DNA of 64,000 nucleotides from Cycas panzhihuaensis (lineage: Eukaryota > Cycadophyta): assembly GCA_023213395.1 (NCBI GenBank), contig CM041465.1, positions 20,832,001 through 20,896,000 of the forward strand, in the 5' to 3' direction. Under the pieces are notes generated by a model. The model was not told where the DNA came from and did no database searches. It saw only the letters and a list, made by a program, of their open reading frames with translations. Shown one piece after another: positions 34,909 to 45,322 of the stretch. The translations under genes and the position numbers were made by a program. Within the stretch, counting starts at the first letter, position 1. Every line of letters starts with the position of its first letter.

Positions 34909-37405
34909 TGAAACGCCTCGCGGAATGCGATCCTACGCCTAGCAAAGAAATACAAAACACAACATGATCGGGCTAGATAAGGAGGATCTCACCGCTGGTC
35001 GTCCGCGCCGAGCGCTGCACGGATCGCAAGGTGCCTCGTTGCTTCTGTGTAGCCGAGCAAGACGAGGCCTTCCTACCCTTCTGATGGCCGGAAGGAAAAG
35101 GAACCTCAAGGCTGCTTCTCAAGGTAATGAGAAGGCAACGAGAGGGCAACAAACTCAACGTGCAACGGGCGTGAAGTAAGGCATGGGTTGGGGAAATACA
35201 ACGTAAATGGGTCTTCTGTCTCTACGTAATGCAAGGTAAAAGAAACTAGATGTAAAAGTAAACGTAAAATAAAAGACTATTTCCCTTTTTCTTTATATTC
35301 CCTTCTCTTTTACCTATTAAGCATGTATAAAAGACAAGAACGATAAAAAGGAAAAAAAATAAAGGAAACGTGAGGAATACCTAGATCCGGCGGTTGAAGA
35401 TGAAGTGCGGATCCTCTCTCCAAGGCCCTTTCCTCTCTCCTCCACGCATGCAACGCCTGCTGGAGGCGACGAAGGGGGTTTACTTACCTCCCTAAGGCAT
35501 GCAAAGACCGAATAAAACGAAGGACGAAAAGCGAAGCTCAAACGAAAAGGGAGAAGAGATACTGCGGGAGAGCCGACCCAAGAACCAAGTTGATCTCGTG
35601 CACCACTCCCTCTGACGTGATCCTGCAAACAAACAGAGAGAATGCCTTCCTCTCGGGGGAGAGGCTATGAAGCACAACAAGATATATGTGTATATACTAA
35701 GATGAAATCAACTAAACTAAAGAAACCAAGTTACGCACCAACACGTAACCAAAAATGAAACAACACCGCGCAGAAGCATACAAACCGCAAGCACCACAAA
35801 ATGTACTATATGGGATCGAGTGTAGCCTGGATGGCTAACTCACCCACGAGTGGTCTCCACGGGTCCGGAAGGTAATGCTAGCAGCAACGAGGTGAGACAG
35901 TAGTAACAGGTTGCCTACACCAAAGAAAAAGAACTCAAACCGACCCTCTTAGGCTTCCCTAACCCCGTTTCCTAAGAAAGAGTGGGTGATAAAGGGAGAG
36001 AGAGGACAAGGGACGGAACCCTTGGGGAGAAGGATGGCAATGGGGGACGGAACCCCGCCTATCTCCCTCTAATCCTCGCGTGAAACCCTTTATACCGACT
36101 AGCTTAGAAAATGGTGAAAGAGAAAGCTAGAAAGGGAAGGACGAGCCTCAAGGAAATGCAAAGAAATGTAACCAATCTAAGGGCAGCGCTATAGTAAGTC
36201 ACCACTAGCCAAGATTACTTGCATCCAATGACAAAAGAAGATCCCAAAGCAAGTATATGCAAAAGAGAGGAAGGAAATTGCAAATAGAACAACAAAAAGC
36301 AAGGAAAAATGCACCAACAAGAGATAAGAAATACCTTGAATGAAGGAGAGCATGCATGCATGCACCTTGGCTACTTGGAGCAGCAGCACAAGCAATGTCT
36401 AAGGCTGGTTTTTTGGTGTCCTTTGCAAGAAGATGGAAGGAGGAAGCTCTGTGCAAGATGGGAGCTAGAAGTTGTCCTTTGGAGTAGTCTTTCTTGTGAA
36501 GAAATGCTTTGGATCTTTGAGTATTCGTAAGAGAAGGTGAAGCTTGTGATGGAGAGACGTAGGGGGCAGCAATGGCCCTGCAACTCACCGGTAGTAGCCC
36601 ACTTCACTTCGCTCAACTCAGTGCATGAAAATCCTTAGTTTCGTGTTTCCTTTGTCGTTTGGTAGAGAGTTTTTGCTTGGAAGTCTAGAAAAGTGAACTC
36701 AAGAATGAGGCAAATGAATGAAAAAAGAGTTTTTATGCCTTGGGCATAGCAAGTGAACGTTGGGGCCTTGGGGCACCTCAATCGCATCGAGCCACGCCAG
36801 CCTGCGAAAAACGCGCCATCGTCGCGTGGCTTCTTTTTTAATTTTAAGCAGCATCACAGCAAACTTCGCGACCATCGCAAAGTCCGCGGCATCGCTTAGT
36901 TTACCTGCACTGCATCGAAACTCGTAAAAAGAAAAAAGAAGAAAATACATTATAAAAGTCATAAACATCGCTTTAGGGTAAAAGCAGGGCTAGGCCTCAA
37001 ATATATCAACTGGGAAGGCCTGTGCAGCAAGGGCACCAAACAATGCAAAGAGCCCTAACTAAGGGTTAAACCGGCTTAGGAAGGGTTCGCAACATCGCGG
37101 CATGTGGCAATAAGGACAAACGAAGTGGCAGGAGCATCTCGATGCACCATGGAGACATCGTGAGTGGTTGTACGCCATACGGTGTCGATCCGCTATGGAT
37201 GCCCCTCACGTGAGTCCATAGGCTAAAGGGTGCCGTTAGGCACATGCATTATGAACAGGCAATCAAACAAATGCATGTAGGCAGGCATATGTCAATCAAA
37301 TTACTCCACATTACCTTAGCAATCATAAGTAAGAAAAGTGAAAACATATACCTGAACAAACCTGTGTCGATGCGTCCCGAGTCCATTCCCACTAGCTGGG
37401 AAACA
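34909..37405 (-). repeat. LTR C of element N (5' LTR of unit 2)
   Basis: 2497 bp, ending GGGAAACA at the GTATC duplication. Its right part (about 35.5-37.4 kb) agrees closely with LTR A and has few gaps. Its candidate TATA box is at 36088-36094. Confidence 0.93.
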
Positions 37406-37410
37406 GTATC
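37406..37410. repeat. Target-site duplication, right copy (element N)
   Basis: GTATC, identical to 6178-6182. The copia frame continues through it. Confidence 0.93.
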
Positions 37411-38427
37411 AAAGGGCACCTTGGTTGTTATGAAAGCCTTAAAGAAAGGAGATCTTTACATTTTAGTGGGAAGTACAAATGTCATCCAAGCAGCTACAAC
37501 ATCAAAGACTATAGAAGATCCAGCTCAGTTATGGCATGAGAGACTTGGGCACATGAGTGAGAAAGGACTTAAGGTACTGATAAACCATAAGTTGCTTCCT
37601 AACTTACAGCTTTCAGATTTGGCTTTCTGTAAACATTATATTTTTGGAAAGTAGTGTAGACTCAGGTTTAAAGTAAGAAGTCACACTAGTAAAGGCATTC
37701 TAGATTATATACATTCATATGTGTAGGGACCAGCCCCTAAAATATCTTGTGGAGGATCATTGTATTATCTCACATTTATAGATGATTACTCTAGGAAGAT
37801 ATGGATCTATTTTTTGAAAAGGAAATCTGAAGTTTTCAGTGTGTTTAAGCAGTTCAAGGCTCTAGTTGAGAATAGTACTGGTAAGACAATCAAATGTTTA
37901 AGAATTGACAATGGAGGTAAGTTCAACTACTTGGAGTTTGAGAACTATTGTAGAGAAGATGGGATCGAAAGACATAAGACCACTAGCTATACTCCACAGT
38001 AAAATGGCATTGCAGAGCGCATGAATATGACACTCTTGGAAAAAGCAAGAAGCATGCTAAGTAATGTAGGAGTGGAGCAGGGCTTGCGGGAAAAAACTAT
38101 TCAAATAGCTTACTATCTGGTAAATAGGTCACCATCACTTGCAATAGATTGTAAGATTCCTAAAGAGGTATGGACTGGACATCCATATAATTATTCAAAT
38201 TTAAATATTTTTGGTTATGATGCTTATGCCTGGACTGACAAAAGTAAATGTTCAAAATTAGACCCAAAATCCAAGAGATATATCTTTGTTGGTTATGGTG
38301 ATAAGGATGGTGTGAAGGGATACAGGTTGTGGGATCCTACTATCCACAAAATCACCATTAATAGAGATGCCATATTTGATGAATCTCCCCTTGTAAAATT
38401 AGATAGTGGAGAAGTTAAAATGAAATA
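37411..38427 (+). pseudogene. Copia integrase
   Basis: Pre-integrase zinc region LWHERLGHMSEKG (about 37530) with CKHY where CxxC is expected. The first catalytic Asp is lost: YIHS is followed by Tyr and then a stop (about 37705-37725). The second Asp is kept in DNGGKF (37900-37925), and the Glu in IAERMN, just after a stop that replaces the residue following TPQ (about 38000). The C-terminal part SKRYIFVGYGDKDGVKGYRLWD is typical of copia. Stops are in frame and no shift is needed, so decay was by substitution. Confidence 0.93.
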
Positions 38428-39670
38428 ATAGTAGCAAGCTGAACATCAACAAGTCAAGTTTAAAATATAGCTAATTGTAGAATCAGAAGAGCATGAAGAT
38501 TCTTTTGGAGATGAATTAGCAACAGATTCATAGGAGTATTTGGATACTCCTCTACCAACAGTTAGAAGATCTACATGAGTTAGTCATCCACCTGACAGGT
38601 ACAACCTTTCTATTTCTATTGATTTGGTTTCTAATGATGGTGAACCCACATGTTATCAGGAAGTAGTAGATGATATCCATGGTGAGAAGTGGAAAAGGGC
38701 AATGCAGGAAGAGATAGATGCTTTGAAGAAAAATAATTCATGGGACTTGGTAGAACTTCCACATAGTAGGAATATTTTCTATTGTAGGTGGGTTTTCAAA
38801 AAGAAAATAGATATTGATGGAAAGGTTGACAAATACAGGGTAAGATTGGTGGCTAAAGGTTCTGCACAGAAAGTAGGTATTAACTTTCATGAGATCTTTT
38901 CACAAGTTATCAAACTTGTTTCAATCCGAGTGTTGTTAGCATTGGTAGCTTCTCTAAATTTGGAGTTGGAGCAGTTAGATGTAAAAGCAACCTTTCTACA
39001 TGGAGATTTATATGAGAAGATCTATATGGATCAACCAAAATTGTTTGTATAAGATGGTAAGAAAAGACTTGTTTGCAGGCTTAGGAAATCATTGTATGGC
39101 CTGGAGCAATCACCTAGGCAGTGGTACAAGAAGTTTGATGCCTTCATGGAGAGCCAAAATTTCAAAAGAAATGAGTATGATCATTGTGTTTACTTTAAAT
39201 TTATAGATAATGGCTTATTCGTTATCTTGGTATTATATGTTGATGACATGTTGGTTGCAAGCAAGAGCATGGAAGAAATAAATAAGCTAAAGGCTTAATT
39301 GGCTAGGACTTTTGATATAAAGGATCTAGGAGCTGCAAAATAAATCTTGAGCATGGAGATACACAGAGATAGGAAAAATGGTAAGCTATGGTTATCACAG
39401 CAGAAATATGTAGAGAAGGTGCTAACCAGGTTTGGTATGGCAAATGTGAAACCAGTGAGTATCCCATTGGCTTTCCACTTCAAGCTTTCTTCGAATATGA
39501 GTCCTAGTAGTGAAGAAGAAAAGGCTTATATGTCTTGTGTGCCTTATGCTAGTGCAGTAGGAAGTTTGATGTATGCCATGGTATGTACAAGACCTGATAT
39601 TTCACATGCAATCAGTGTAGTTAGTAAGTTTAAGGCAAATCCAGGAAAGGAATATTGGGCTGCAGTGAAA
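38428..39670 (+). pseudogene. Copia reverse transcriptase
   Basis: After a degenerate linker, WKRAMQEEIDALKKNNSWDLVELP (38690-38770) opens the RT domain. QLDVKATFLHGDL, SLYGLEQSPRQWY and the catalytic YVDDML (39237-39254) follow. Later motifs include WLSQQKYVEKVL and SAVGSLMYAMVCTRPDI. In-frame stops occur near 39050, 39298, 39340 and 39671. The order after integrase confirms Ty1/copia rather than Ty3/gypsy. Confidence 0.95.
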
Positions 39671-40200
39671 TAGGTGCTTCAGTATTTGAGAGGCACAAGT
39701 GGCTACTGCATCACCTTTGGAGGTATAGGTAATCAAGTTTGTGGATATGTTAATTCAGACTTTATAAGAGATTTAAATAAAAGAAGGTATTCTTCAGGTT
39801 ATGTTTTTACTCTTACAAATGGTCCAGTTAGTTGGATGTCCAAATTGCAGAGCACAATTGCACTGTCAACCATAGAAGTTGAATATGTTGCTGCAGCACA
39901 TGCTTGTAAAGAAGCAATTTGGTTACAGGGTCTATTGGTTGAGCTTAGAAGGAGATAGGAAAATGTAAAGGTATTTTGTGATAGTCAAAATGCCATTTAC
40001 TTAGCCAAGAATCTAGCTCATCACAGTAGAACAAAGCATATTACTCTTAAGTAGCATTTTGTTAGATAGGTTATGGAAGCAGGTGGAGTGGCACTTGAGA
40101 AGATTCACACCAATCAGAATTATGCTAATATATTCAAAAAACTAGTACCAGTAGAGAAGTTCAAATGGTGTTTAACTTCTCTTGGCTTACAGAAAAGATG
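39671..40200 (+). pseudogene. Copia RNase H
   Basis: LQYLRGTSGYCITFGG, then CGYVNSDF where the first catalytic Asp is usually found (here Asn), SGYVFTLTNGPVSWMSKLQ, LSTIEVEYVAA with the catalytic Glu, and FCDSQNAIYLAKN with the next Asp. Stops lie at 39956, about 40052 and 40067. The end of pol is near 40200, 35-50 bases before the polypurine tract. Confidence 0.92.
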
Positions 40201-40235
40201 ATGAAGGGTCCAGGAAAGGTACCAGGTAAATTGTT

Positions 40236-40249
40236 GTCAAGGTGGAGAT
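40236..40249 (+). promoter_or_regulatory. Copia polypurine tract
   Basis: GTCAAGGTGGAGAT directly before the 3' LTR is the usual copia plus-strand primer site. Confidence 0.85.
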
Positions 40250-40894
40250 TATTGGGTATTGTGATAACAATCATTTAAGGCTAAAATTTTGGCATGTTTT
40301 CATTTCGGTTTCCCCTCTTAATCTTTCTCATGGGGTTCCAAGGGAGGCAAGAGCCCCCCTTAGCTAGGGGGTGTGGGGGGCATGGAACGCCCCCCACTAA
40401 GAGGGGGGTCGGGGGCTATCGCCCCTGACCCAAAAAATTAGTCCTATAAACCTTATTAAAATGTAAAGAGAATCAGGGTCATTTGATACAAATACCCTAG
40501 ATTCTATGGTTGAGATTCATGCCTTGGATGTCCCTCTCATGTAGCCCATTTTAGGGCTTTTCTTATTATGTTGTATATAATGTAATGTACTGTGATGAGG
40601 GTGGTGGCTAGTTGTTGTTCTTAAGAGTACTCTTCTACTGAGATGTACTATTTCTCCATTCTACAGTAATAAAGATCGATACCTTTCCTGTGTGGATGTG
40701 TCTCTAGCACACTGCTAGGGTTTTACCACATTATATCAGGTGCATATATGATGTTTAGCTTGTATATTGATGTTATTGTATTATCTCTAATTTTAGAACT
40801 TGCATGTTAAATCTTAGTTTTGATTCCTATAACTAGTTGCAAAATAGTTCAGATCTTATGGCAGTTTAAAGTTTGGGACCTTATATTCTCAACA
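40250..40894 (+). repeat. Copia 3' LTR
   Basis: 645 bp. It begins TATTGGG, with the terminal TG changed to TA, and ends CTCAACA. It shares the hairpin cluster, TATA candidate (40445-40452) and AATAAA (40668-40673) with the 5' LTR. Confidence 0.95.
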
Positions 40895-40899
40895 CAAGG
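40895..40899. repeat. Target-site duplication, right copy (copia)
   Basis: CAAGG, identical to 4325-4329. Confidence 0.93.
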
Positions 40900-41004
40900 A
40901 GCACACCTATATGCTACTACTATGCATATGGTACACCATCATGGTAGGATGAGACCTTCTCAACCATCTTCCTATATGACTTACCCCCAAATGCGGGTGG
41001 TTCC
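40900..41004 (+). pseudogene. gag: gag of element O, part 2
   Basis: About 105 bases between the copia and element E. They continue the proline-rich gag segment that breaks at 4329 (compare the E gag around 54350-54480, minus strand) and stop where E inserted. They are too short and decayed to show a domain alone. The call rests on position and on the continuity of gag homology before (3408-4329) and after (58088-58963). Confidence 0.65.
41000..41004. repeat. Target-site duplication, left copy (element E)
   Basis: GTTCC next to the TGGATG end of E. The right copy at 58083-58087 is ATTCC, four of five matching with one transition. Confidence 0.75.
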
Positions 41005-43771
41005 TGGATGTGCGTCTGTGGGATAATCACCTAGCTGTGTAGGAATGATGTTAATTGATGTTGATATCAAGGATTCGGTTGAAAAACCTATAAGTGAAGT
41101 AAGTACCACGCAGGGCACCCCGTGTGTTAGAGCATGAGTTTAGGACTTGTGGATGATACCCAACTACCTTAGAGTGGTCCTCTATCTCGAAGAGAAAGAG
41201 GGAAAGTAAGAGAGGTAGCCTGGATAGACTTAAGAGGAAGGTCCTCCCACCATTGGATGGCCGGAAGAGGAGGAAAGGAATCCTCAAGGGTTCCCCTATG
41301 AAAGAGGAAAACGAGTGAAACAAGGTAAGCGATAGCCTACGATATGAATAGGATCTTCTTGGTTATTTGACCAAGCAAATAGAGCCAAGAAGGGAGGAGG
41401 GAAGTGAGAATGGATGACCAAACCAAAATCTCCCTTAATGATTTAGAAAAGAAATAAGAAAGGAAACAAGAATGGGTATCACGTATGTAAGTAAACAATA
41501 CCAAGTAGGGGTGAGCCAAAAAGGGACAAGGTATATTTTGCAAGCCAAGGAAAAGGGAAGGGCAAATCTCCTATAGATCCTTTTCCTACGAGAGTTGGGT
41601 GCGTGATGTGTAAATATGCAAATATAAGTAAAAGATATTGTTTTCCCTTTTTACTTTTATGTGTAACCTACTTAACTAACACATAGATCTCAAATAAAAG
41701 TACAAAAGGAAAGCAGGGTCAAAAGGAGAAAAGTACATACCCAAAAGATATAGTGGCTGGTGGAAGACCTCACCCACGTGCTACGTACATCCTTGTCCAC
41801 CCACAGATGATTGAGGGGATTCCTTACATTCCCCTTTGCAGAAATAAAGTGATAGGAAAGGAGCAAAAGTAAAGAGCAAAACAAAGAACCTTACCCAGAC
41901 CTGAGTATTTTGAACCTTTACAAGGACACCGCGGCAACCTACATATGCATAAATGTATCCCTTCCAAGAAGGGGATACAAGAGATAAACTATGTATATGC
42001 AAGTATATATAAGTGCTATCAATGTTAGAGTGTTAGGAAGAAACAGTTGTTGTAACAAGCTCCAAAAACCCTCTCTCAAGCAAAGCCAAACATTAAGCAA
42101 AATGGAATAAGGGAAGCCTTAGGATGGCTAACCCTCCACTGAATTCTCCATGTAGCTCATAAGCACAACAAGATAGTGGTAAGGGTCACTAAGGATAGCC
42201 AAGATATATCAAGAAAAGAGCAACACAACGTTGGGGAAGTATGCAAGGCACGAAATTGCTATGGGCAGCAATCTGGTGCATAAACCCTTGCTAATGGTAT
42301 CAAGGGATACCCAACAATACGAAGGATGCTATGGGGGTCCAAACAAGAGGTGAGAAGACCTCAGATCAGCGCAACAAGGGGCTGCATATGCTGATAGTCC
42401 AGCGCTGGCCTAAGGCTCAATCTCTCCTAATAATCTCAAGAAGAGCATGGAGTAAAAGAAGAGAAGGTGGGAAGGGATTACCCTTGGAGAGAAGGAATGA
42501 AAAGGGGGGCTACCCCACCTTACTCTCTTCACCTAGCCTTGGGACTCTTCTCTCACTACTCTCTTGAAGAAAATTAGCGAAGAGAAAGATGGAGTCGAGG
42601 GACAATAAGCCAAGTATAATGGAAAAATGACTTTGTAACAGTGAAACCTGAAGGAACCAAGCAAATAAGATAAGTAATAGGTCTAAAATGGGGTAACTTA
42701 CCATAAAAATAGAAGGGAAATATTTATAAGACCTATTGGGCAGATGTATGACAGATCTAGGCCTGCTAACAGTGAGGAAAAGGGCTCCTACAAGGGTTTG
42801 CAGGAGGAAATCCAACAGACAGCTGAAAGGGGCACTTGCTGGGCAAGTTGGAGAAGAAATCAATGCTAAAATCGCTTGACGAAACTTGGAGAGAGGCTTC
42901 CCACCATGGAATCAAGGAGTTACAGGTGAGCCCTGGCCTGGGGTGCAGGAAACATAGCCCTGCAAGTATACCTATGGCAGAAAGAGCAGGAGAATAGTAG
43001 TTGCAGTAAAAACTATTATCTTGGAGAGTAAAAAATAACCTAAGAGATCCTCAAAATGATGAGGGTCTGAATACTTATACCCATCCCATCCCTAAGTGAA
43101 TGAATAGAGAATGAATAGGGCTGAGGTGGACATGAGAACATGTGGAAATTTTGCAGAAAAAGTGAGAATTGCCATGGCAGTTTTTTAGAAAACAACTGAT
43201 AACAAGATCAGTAGTAAACTTCATGCAGATCGCAAAGAAACTTCATAACACCGCTAAGTTTATAGTAGTGTGGGTCCAGAAAGCCAGAATGGCAGATTTC
43301 TAGGCCCTAGGAGCTTTGGGAGATGATTTGATAGGCCTAAGAGGGGCTGGCCCTCCTATCTAGGTGGATGAGACAATCCAGGAAGCATGTGGACAAAGGC
43401 AAGCAAACATCAATGAGCAAAGATCCTAGAACGAGGTGCTAAGAGCTCAAGGTTGAGGTATGAATGGATCACACAGACCAAAAGGGACCTGAGGTAGTGT
43501 GGAGATAGCACGGAGGGTCGTATAGTACCATGGGGATGCCTACCTTATGGAAAGGTAGGTCTCGTTGGGTCATCATAGGCTCACGATATGACAGGCAGCA
43601 TGAACAGGCAACAAAATTCAAAGTAATCATGTAAATGAAGCAAAGAAGTCATGCAGAGAGGCAACACTTCTGTCAACCTTTCTGACGAAATAATACAAGT
43701 GAAAAAGGAGAACCATAACTGAGCCTACCTCAGTCAACCTGTCTGTATCCATTCCCAATAGCCGGGAAACA
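41005..43771 (-). repeat. Left LTR of E (3' LTR in element sense)
   Basis: Runs TGGATG to CCGGGAAACA. It matches 55338-58082 over its full length. Short reading frames within it, such as 42331-42567, have no recognised domain. Confidence 0.93.
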
Positions 43772-43783
43772 CTACCCCCTTGG
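43772..43783 (-). promoter_or_regulatory. Polypurine tract of E
   Basis: CCAAGGGGGTAG on the minus strand, directly before the 3' LTR start TGTTTCC. Confidence 0.75.
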
Positions 43784-44191
43784 CAACAAAGCCTTACCGC
43801 TCGGAAGCGTGGTGCAATGGCAAATGCTGGCAACATAATTGTCAGTAGCACATATGCATGTATATATATAAATTATGATCATAATAAGAGACAAGGGTGC
43901 CAGCAAGTGTCATGGAGGGACACATGGATATGAGGATAGGGATGGAGATGACATAGGGTCTGCCTATGTACCACCCAGGAATCAATCGAAAGCTAGAGGG
44001 ATGAGGGGGCTGCCCCCATCGTAAAAGTGTGAAGAGATGCATGATGATATCAGGTAAGAGAGATAAGTAAGTAAACCTAGTAGTCGCCATAGTTTAATCT
44101 CATTAGCAGCTAGCTTTTAGAGGTGCAAGCAGAACACAAGGTAATCTGTATGACAGCTTGAGACTTAGGTGACAGAGCAACCAGGCAAGTC
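43784..44191. other. 3' untranslated stretch of E
   Basis: Non-coding, with a (TA)n run near 43860, colinear with 8689-9038. No gene is seen. Confidence 0.55.
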
Positions 44192-44614
44192 TCAAGGACG
44201 GTCAGCAAGCAGAGGAAGGCAGCACTCAAGGATGAGGTAAATAAGGCTATCTTCCTCAGCATTGAGGGCCCGAGGAATATGTCAGATGTCAACAGATTGG
44301 AAATTAGCCAGCAGGGATCTAGCAGTCGAAGCAAGGGCTCTCAAGTGAGGGCATCACACTTGGTAAACCTGGGTGAGATGGGACACCACAACCTGGAAGT
44401 CGTAAAGAAGCACAATCGATCCATGATAGAAATAGAGTACATCAGTGAGGACCTCAATAACGGCCGTGTACTCAGCTTCGTTATTGGTAGCCTCAGGGAG
44501 GAAGATTCTAGAATGTAGAAAATCATGTCTGGAAGAGCTATGAAGAATCCAAGCAGTAATAGAAGGTCTAGGATTACCACGGCTCCCATCGTTGGTAAAA
44601 ATGTAGAGAGACAT
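44192..44614 (-). pseudogene. Stand-alone RNase HI (aRNH) of E
   Basis: It has exactly the length of the intact copy in N (423 bases, 140 codons plus stop). It opens MSLYIFTNDGSRGNPRPS, where the first catalytic Asp is Asn. It keeps NNEAEY with the Glu and an Asp in LLYDFQVVVSHL. Two in-frame stops occur, at 44354-44356 (a CGA-to-TGA type change) and before HIPRALNAEEDS. Equal length in two diverged subfamilies argues that the ORF was under selection while the elements were active. Confidence 0.88.
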
Positions 44615-45154
44615 AGATGATGGAAGAGAAAGTCTCAGTGAAGAAAATATGTAACAATATAAGAGTCAGAACAAAAAGGAGGCTCGTAAGGCAAGCAATA
44701 AATGGTTGTGAAGGGTAGGAGGACCTAACAATGAGGCTACCTAAGGACAAGAGCAGATTATCTGACCACCGACTGAGAGTGGGAAGTAAAAGGACACCCT
44801 GGGATACCAAAGGTTGCTTAAGAAAGCAAAGAATGATTCTGAATGGGGGGAGCATTCCCTTTGGAGGCCCCAGGGGTAGGAAAGAGTTACAAAAATGGGT
44901 CGAAGACGGTGAAACAAGCCAAACCAGTATAAACTCAGCTATGCATAGGAGTGGCATGTAAAACGAGGTAAAAGGGCCCTATGAAAGATGCATGGACAGG
45001 GTGCCATAAATGCATCCATAGGAAAGAGCGAACTGAAGGCTATGGGAGCATGATGGGAGACAGGGCCAGAAGGCAAAGGTGATCGGGGGTAGGAGATGAT
45101 CTAAAGGGCTATCACGAGGTCAAAAAGGGAGACAGTACCCATCAAGGTCCTCGC
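44615..45154. promoter_or_regulatory. aRNH-PMD divergent intergenic region of E
   Basis: Same position and size (540 bases) as 9462-9986. No convincing gene. Confidence 0.5.
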
Positions 45155-45164
45155 CTATATAAGG
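45155..45164 (+). promoter_or_regulatory. TATA box of antisense PMD gene in E
   Basis: CTATATAAGG, about 160 bases before the ATG at 45323, conserved in all copies of the gene. Confidence 0.72.
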
Positions 45165-45322
45165 AAATTTGTCAGAAAATGGATTCATTTTCATGGGCTC
45201 TCGAGAGAATCTAGAGCTATTTCCCTACATAGCGGAGCACTACCTGACTTCAGAGGCACGCAGAGGGAGATCGGACCATTGGATCAAAGCGAGAGGATAG
45301 TTGTCGAGACCATCAAGATGAG

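Larger units (their letters stand above)
6183..37405 (-). mobile_element. Tat-like Ty3/gypsy element N, tandem dimer with three LTRs
   Basis: A 31.2 kb insertion bounded by TG...CA and a perfect GTATC duplication. It contains three LTRs of about 2.5 kb (A 6183-8688, B 21439-23875, C 34909-37405) in the same orientation, separated by two internal regions (8689-21438 and 23876-34908) that both read gag to integrase on the minus strand. The units share LTR B. Internal region 1 is about 1.7 kb longer because of a tandem duplication at 9076-12697. GC and CpG content are visibly far higher than in the host copia. The Tat-like call rests on RT and integrase motifs, similarity to E, the long 3' cargo region and the second RNase H. 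Lineage was not tested by search. Confidence 0.92.
4330..40894 (+). mobile_element. Ty1/copia retrotransposon C, split by element N
   Basis: Two 645 bp LTRs (4330-4974, 40250-40894), a CAAGG duplication, a methionine-type primer binding site and the domain order Gag, protease, integrase, RT, RNase H identify a Ty1/copia element, probably of the Tork/Tnt1-like group. Without the 31.2 kb element N and one GTATC copy it would be about 5.3 kb, a normal size. The reading frame is continuous across the N junction (LKV|SKGTLVV). The LTRs differ at roughly one site in ten by eye. More than ten in-frame stops, mostly explainable by C-to-T change, make it non-functional. It lies in the gag of element O. 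Confidence 0.95.

Noticed and set aside
6183-37405. The GC-rich, CpG-rich block as bacterial or horizontally acquired DNA
   Set aside because: It has plant-type LTRs, target duplications and Tat-like gypsy domains. The base composition difference is explained by a distinct retrotransposon family.
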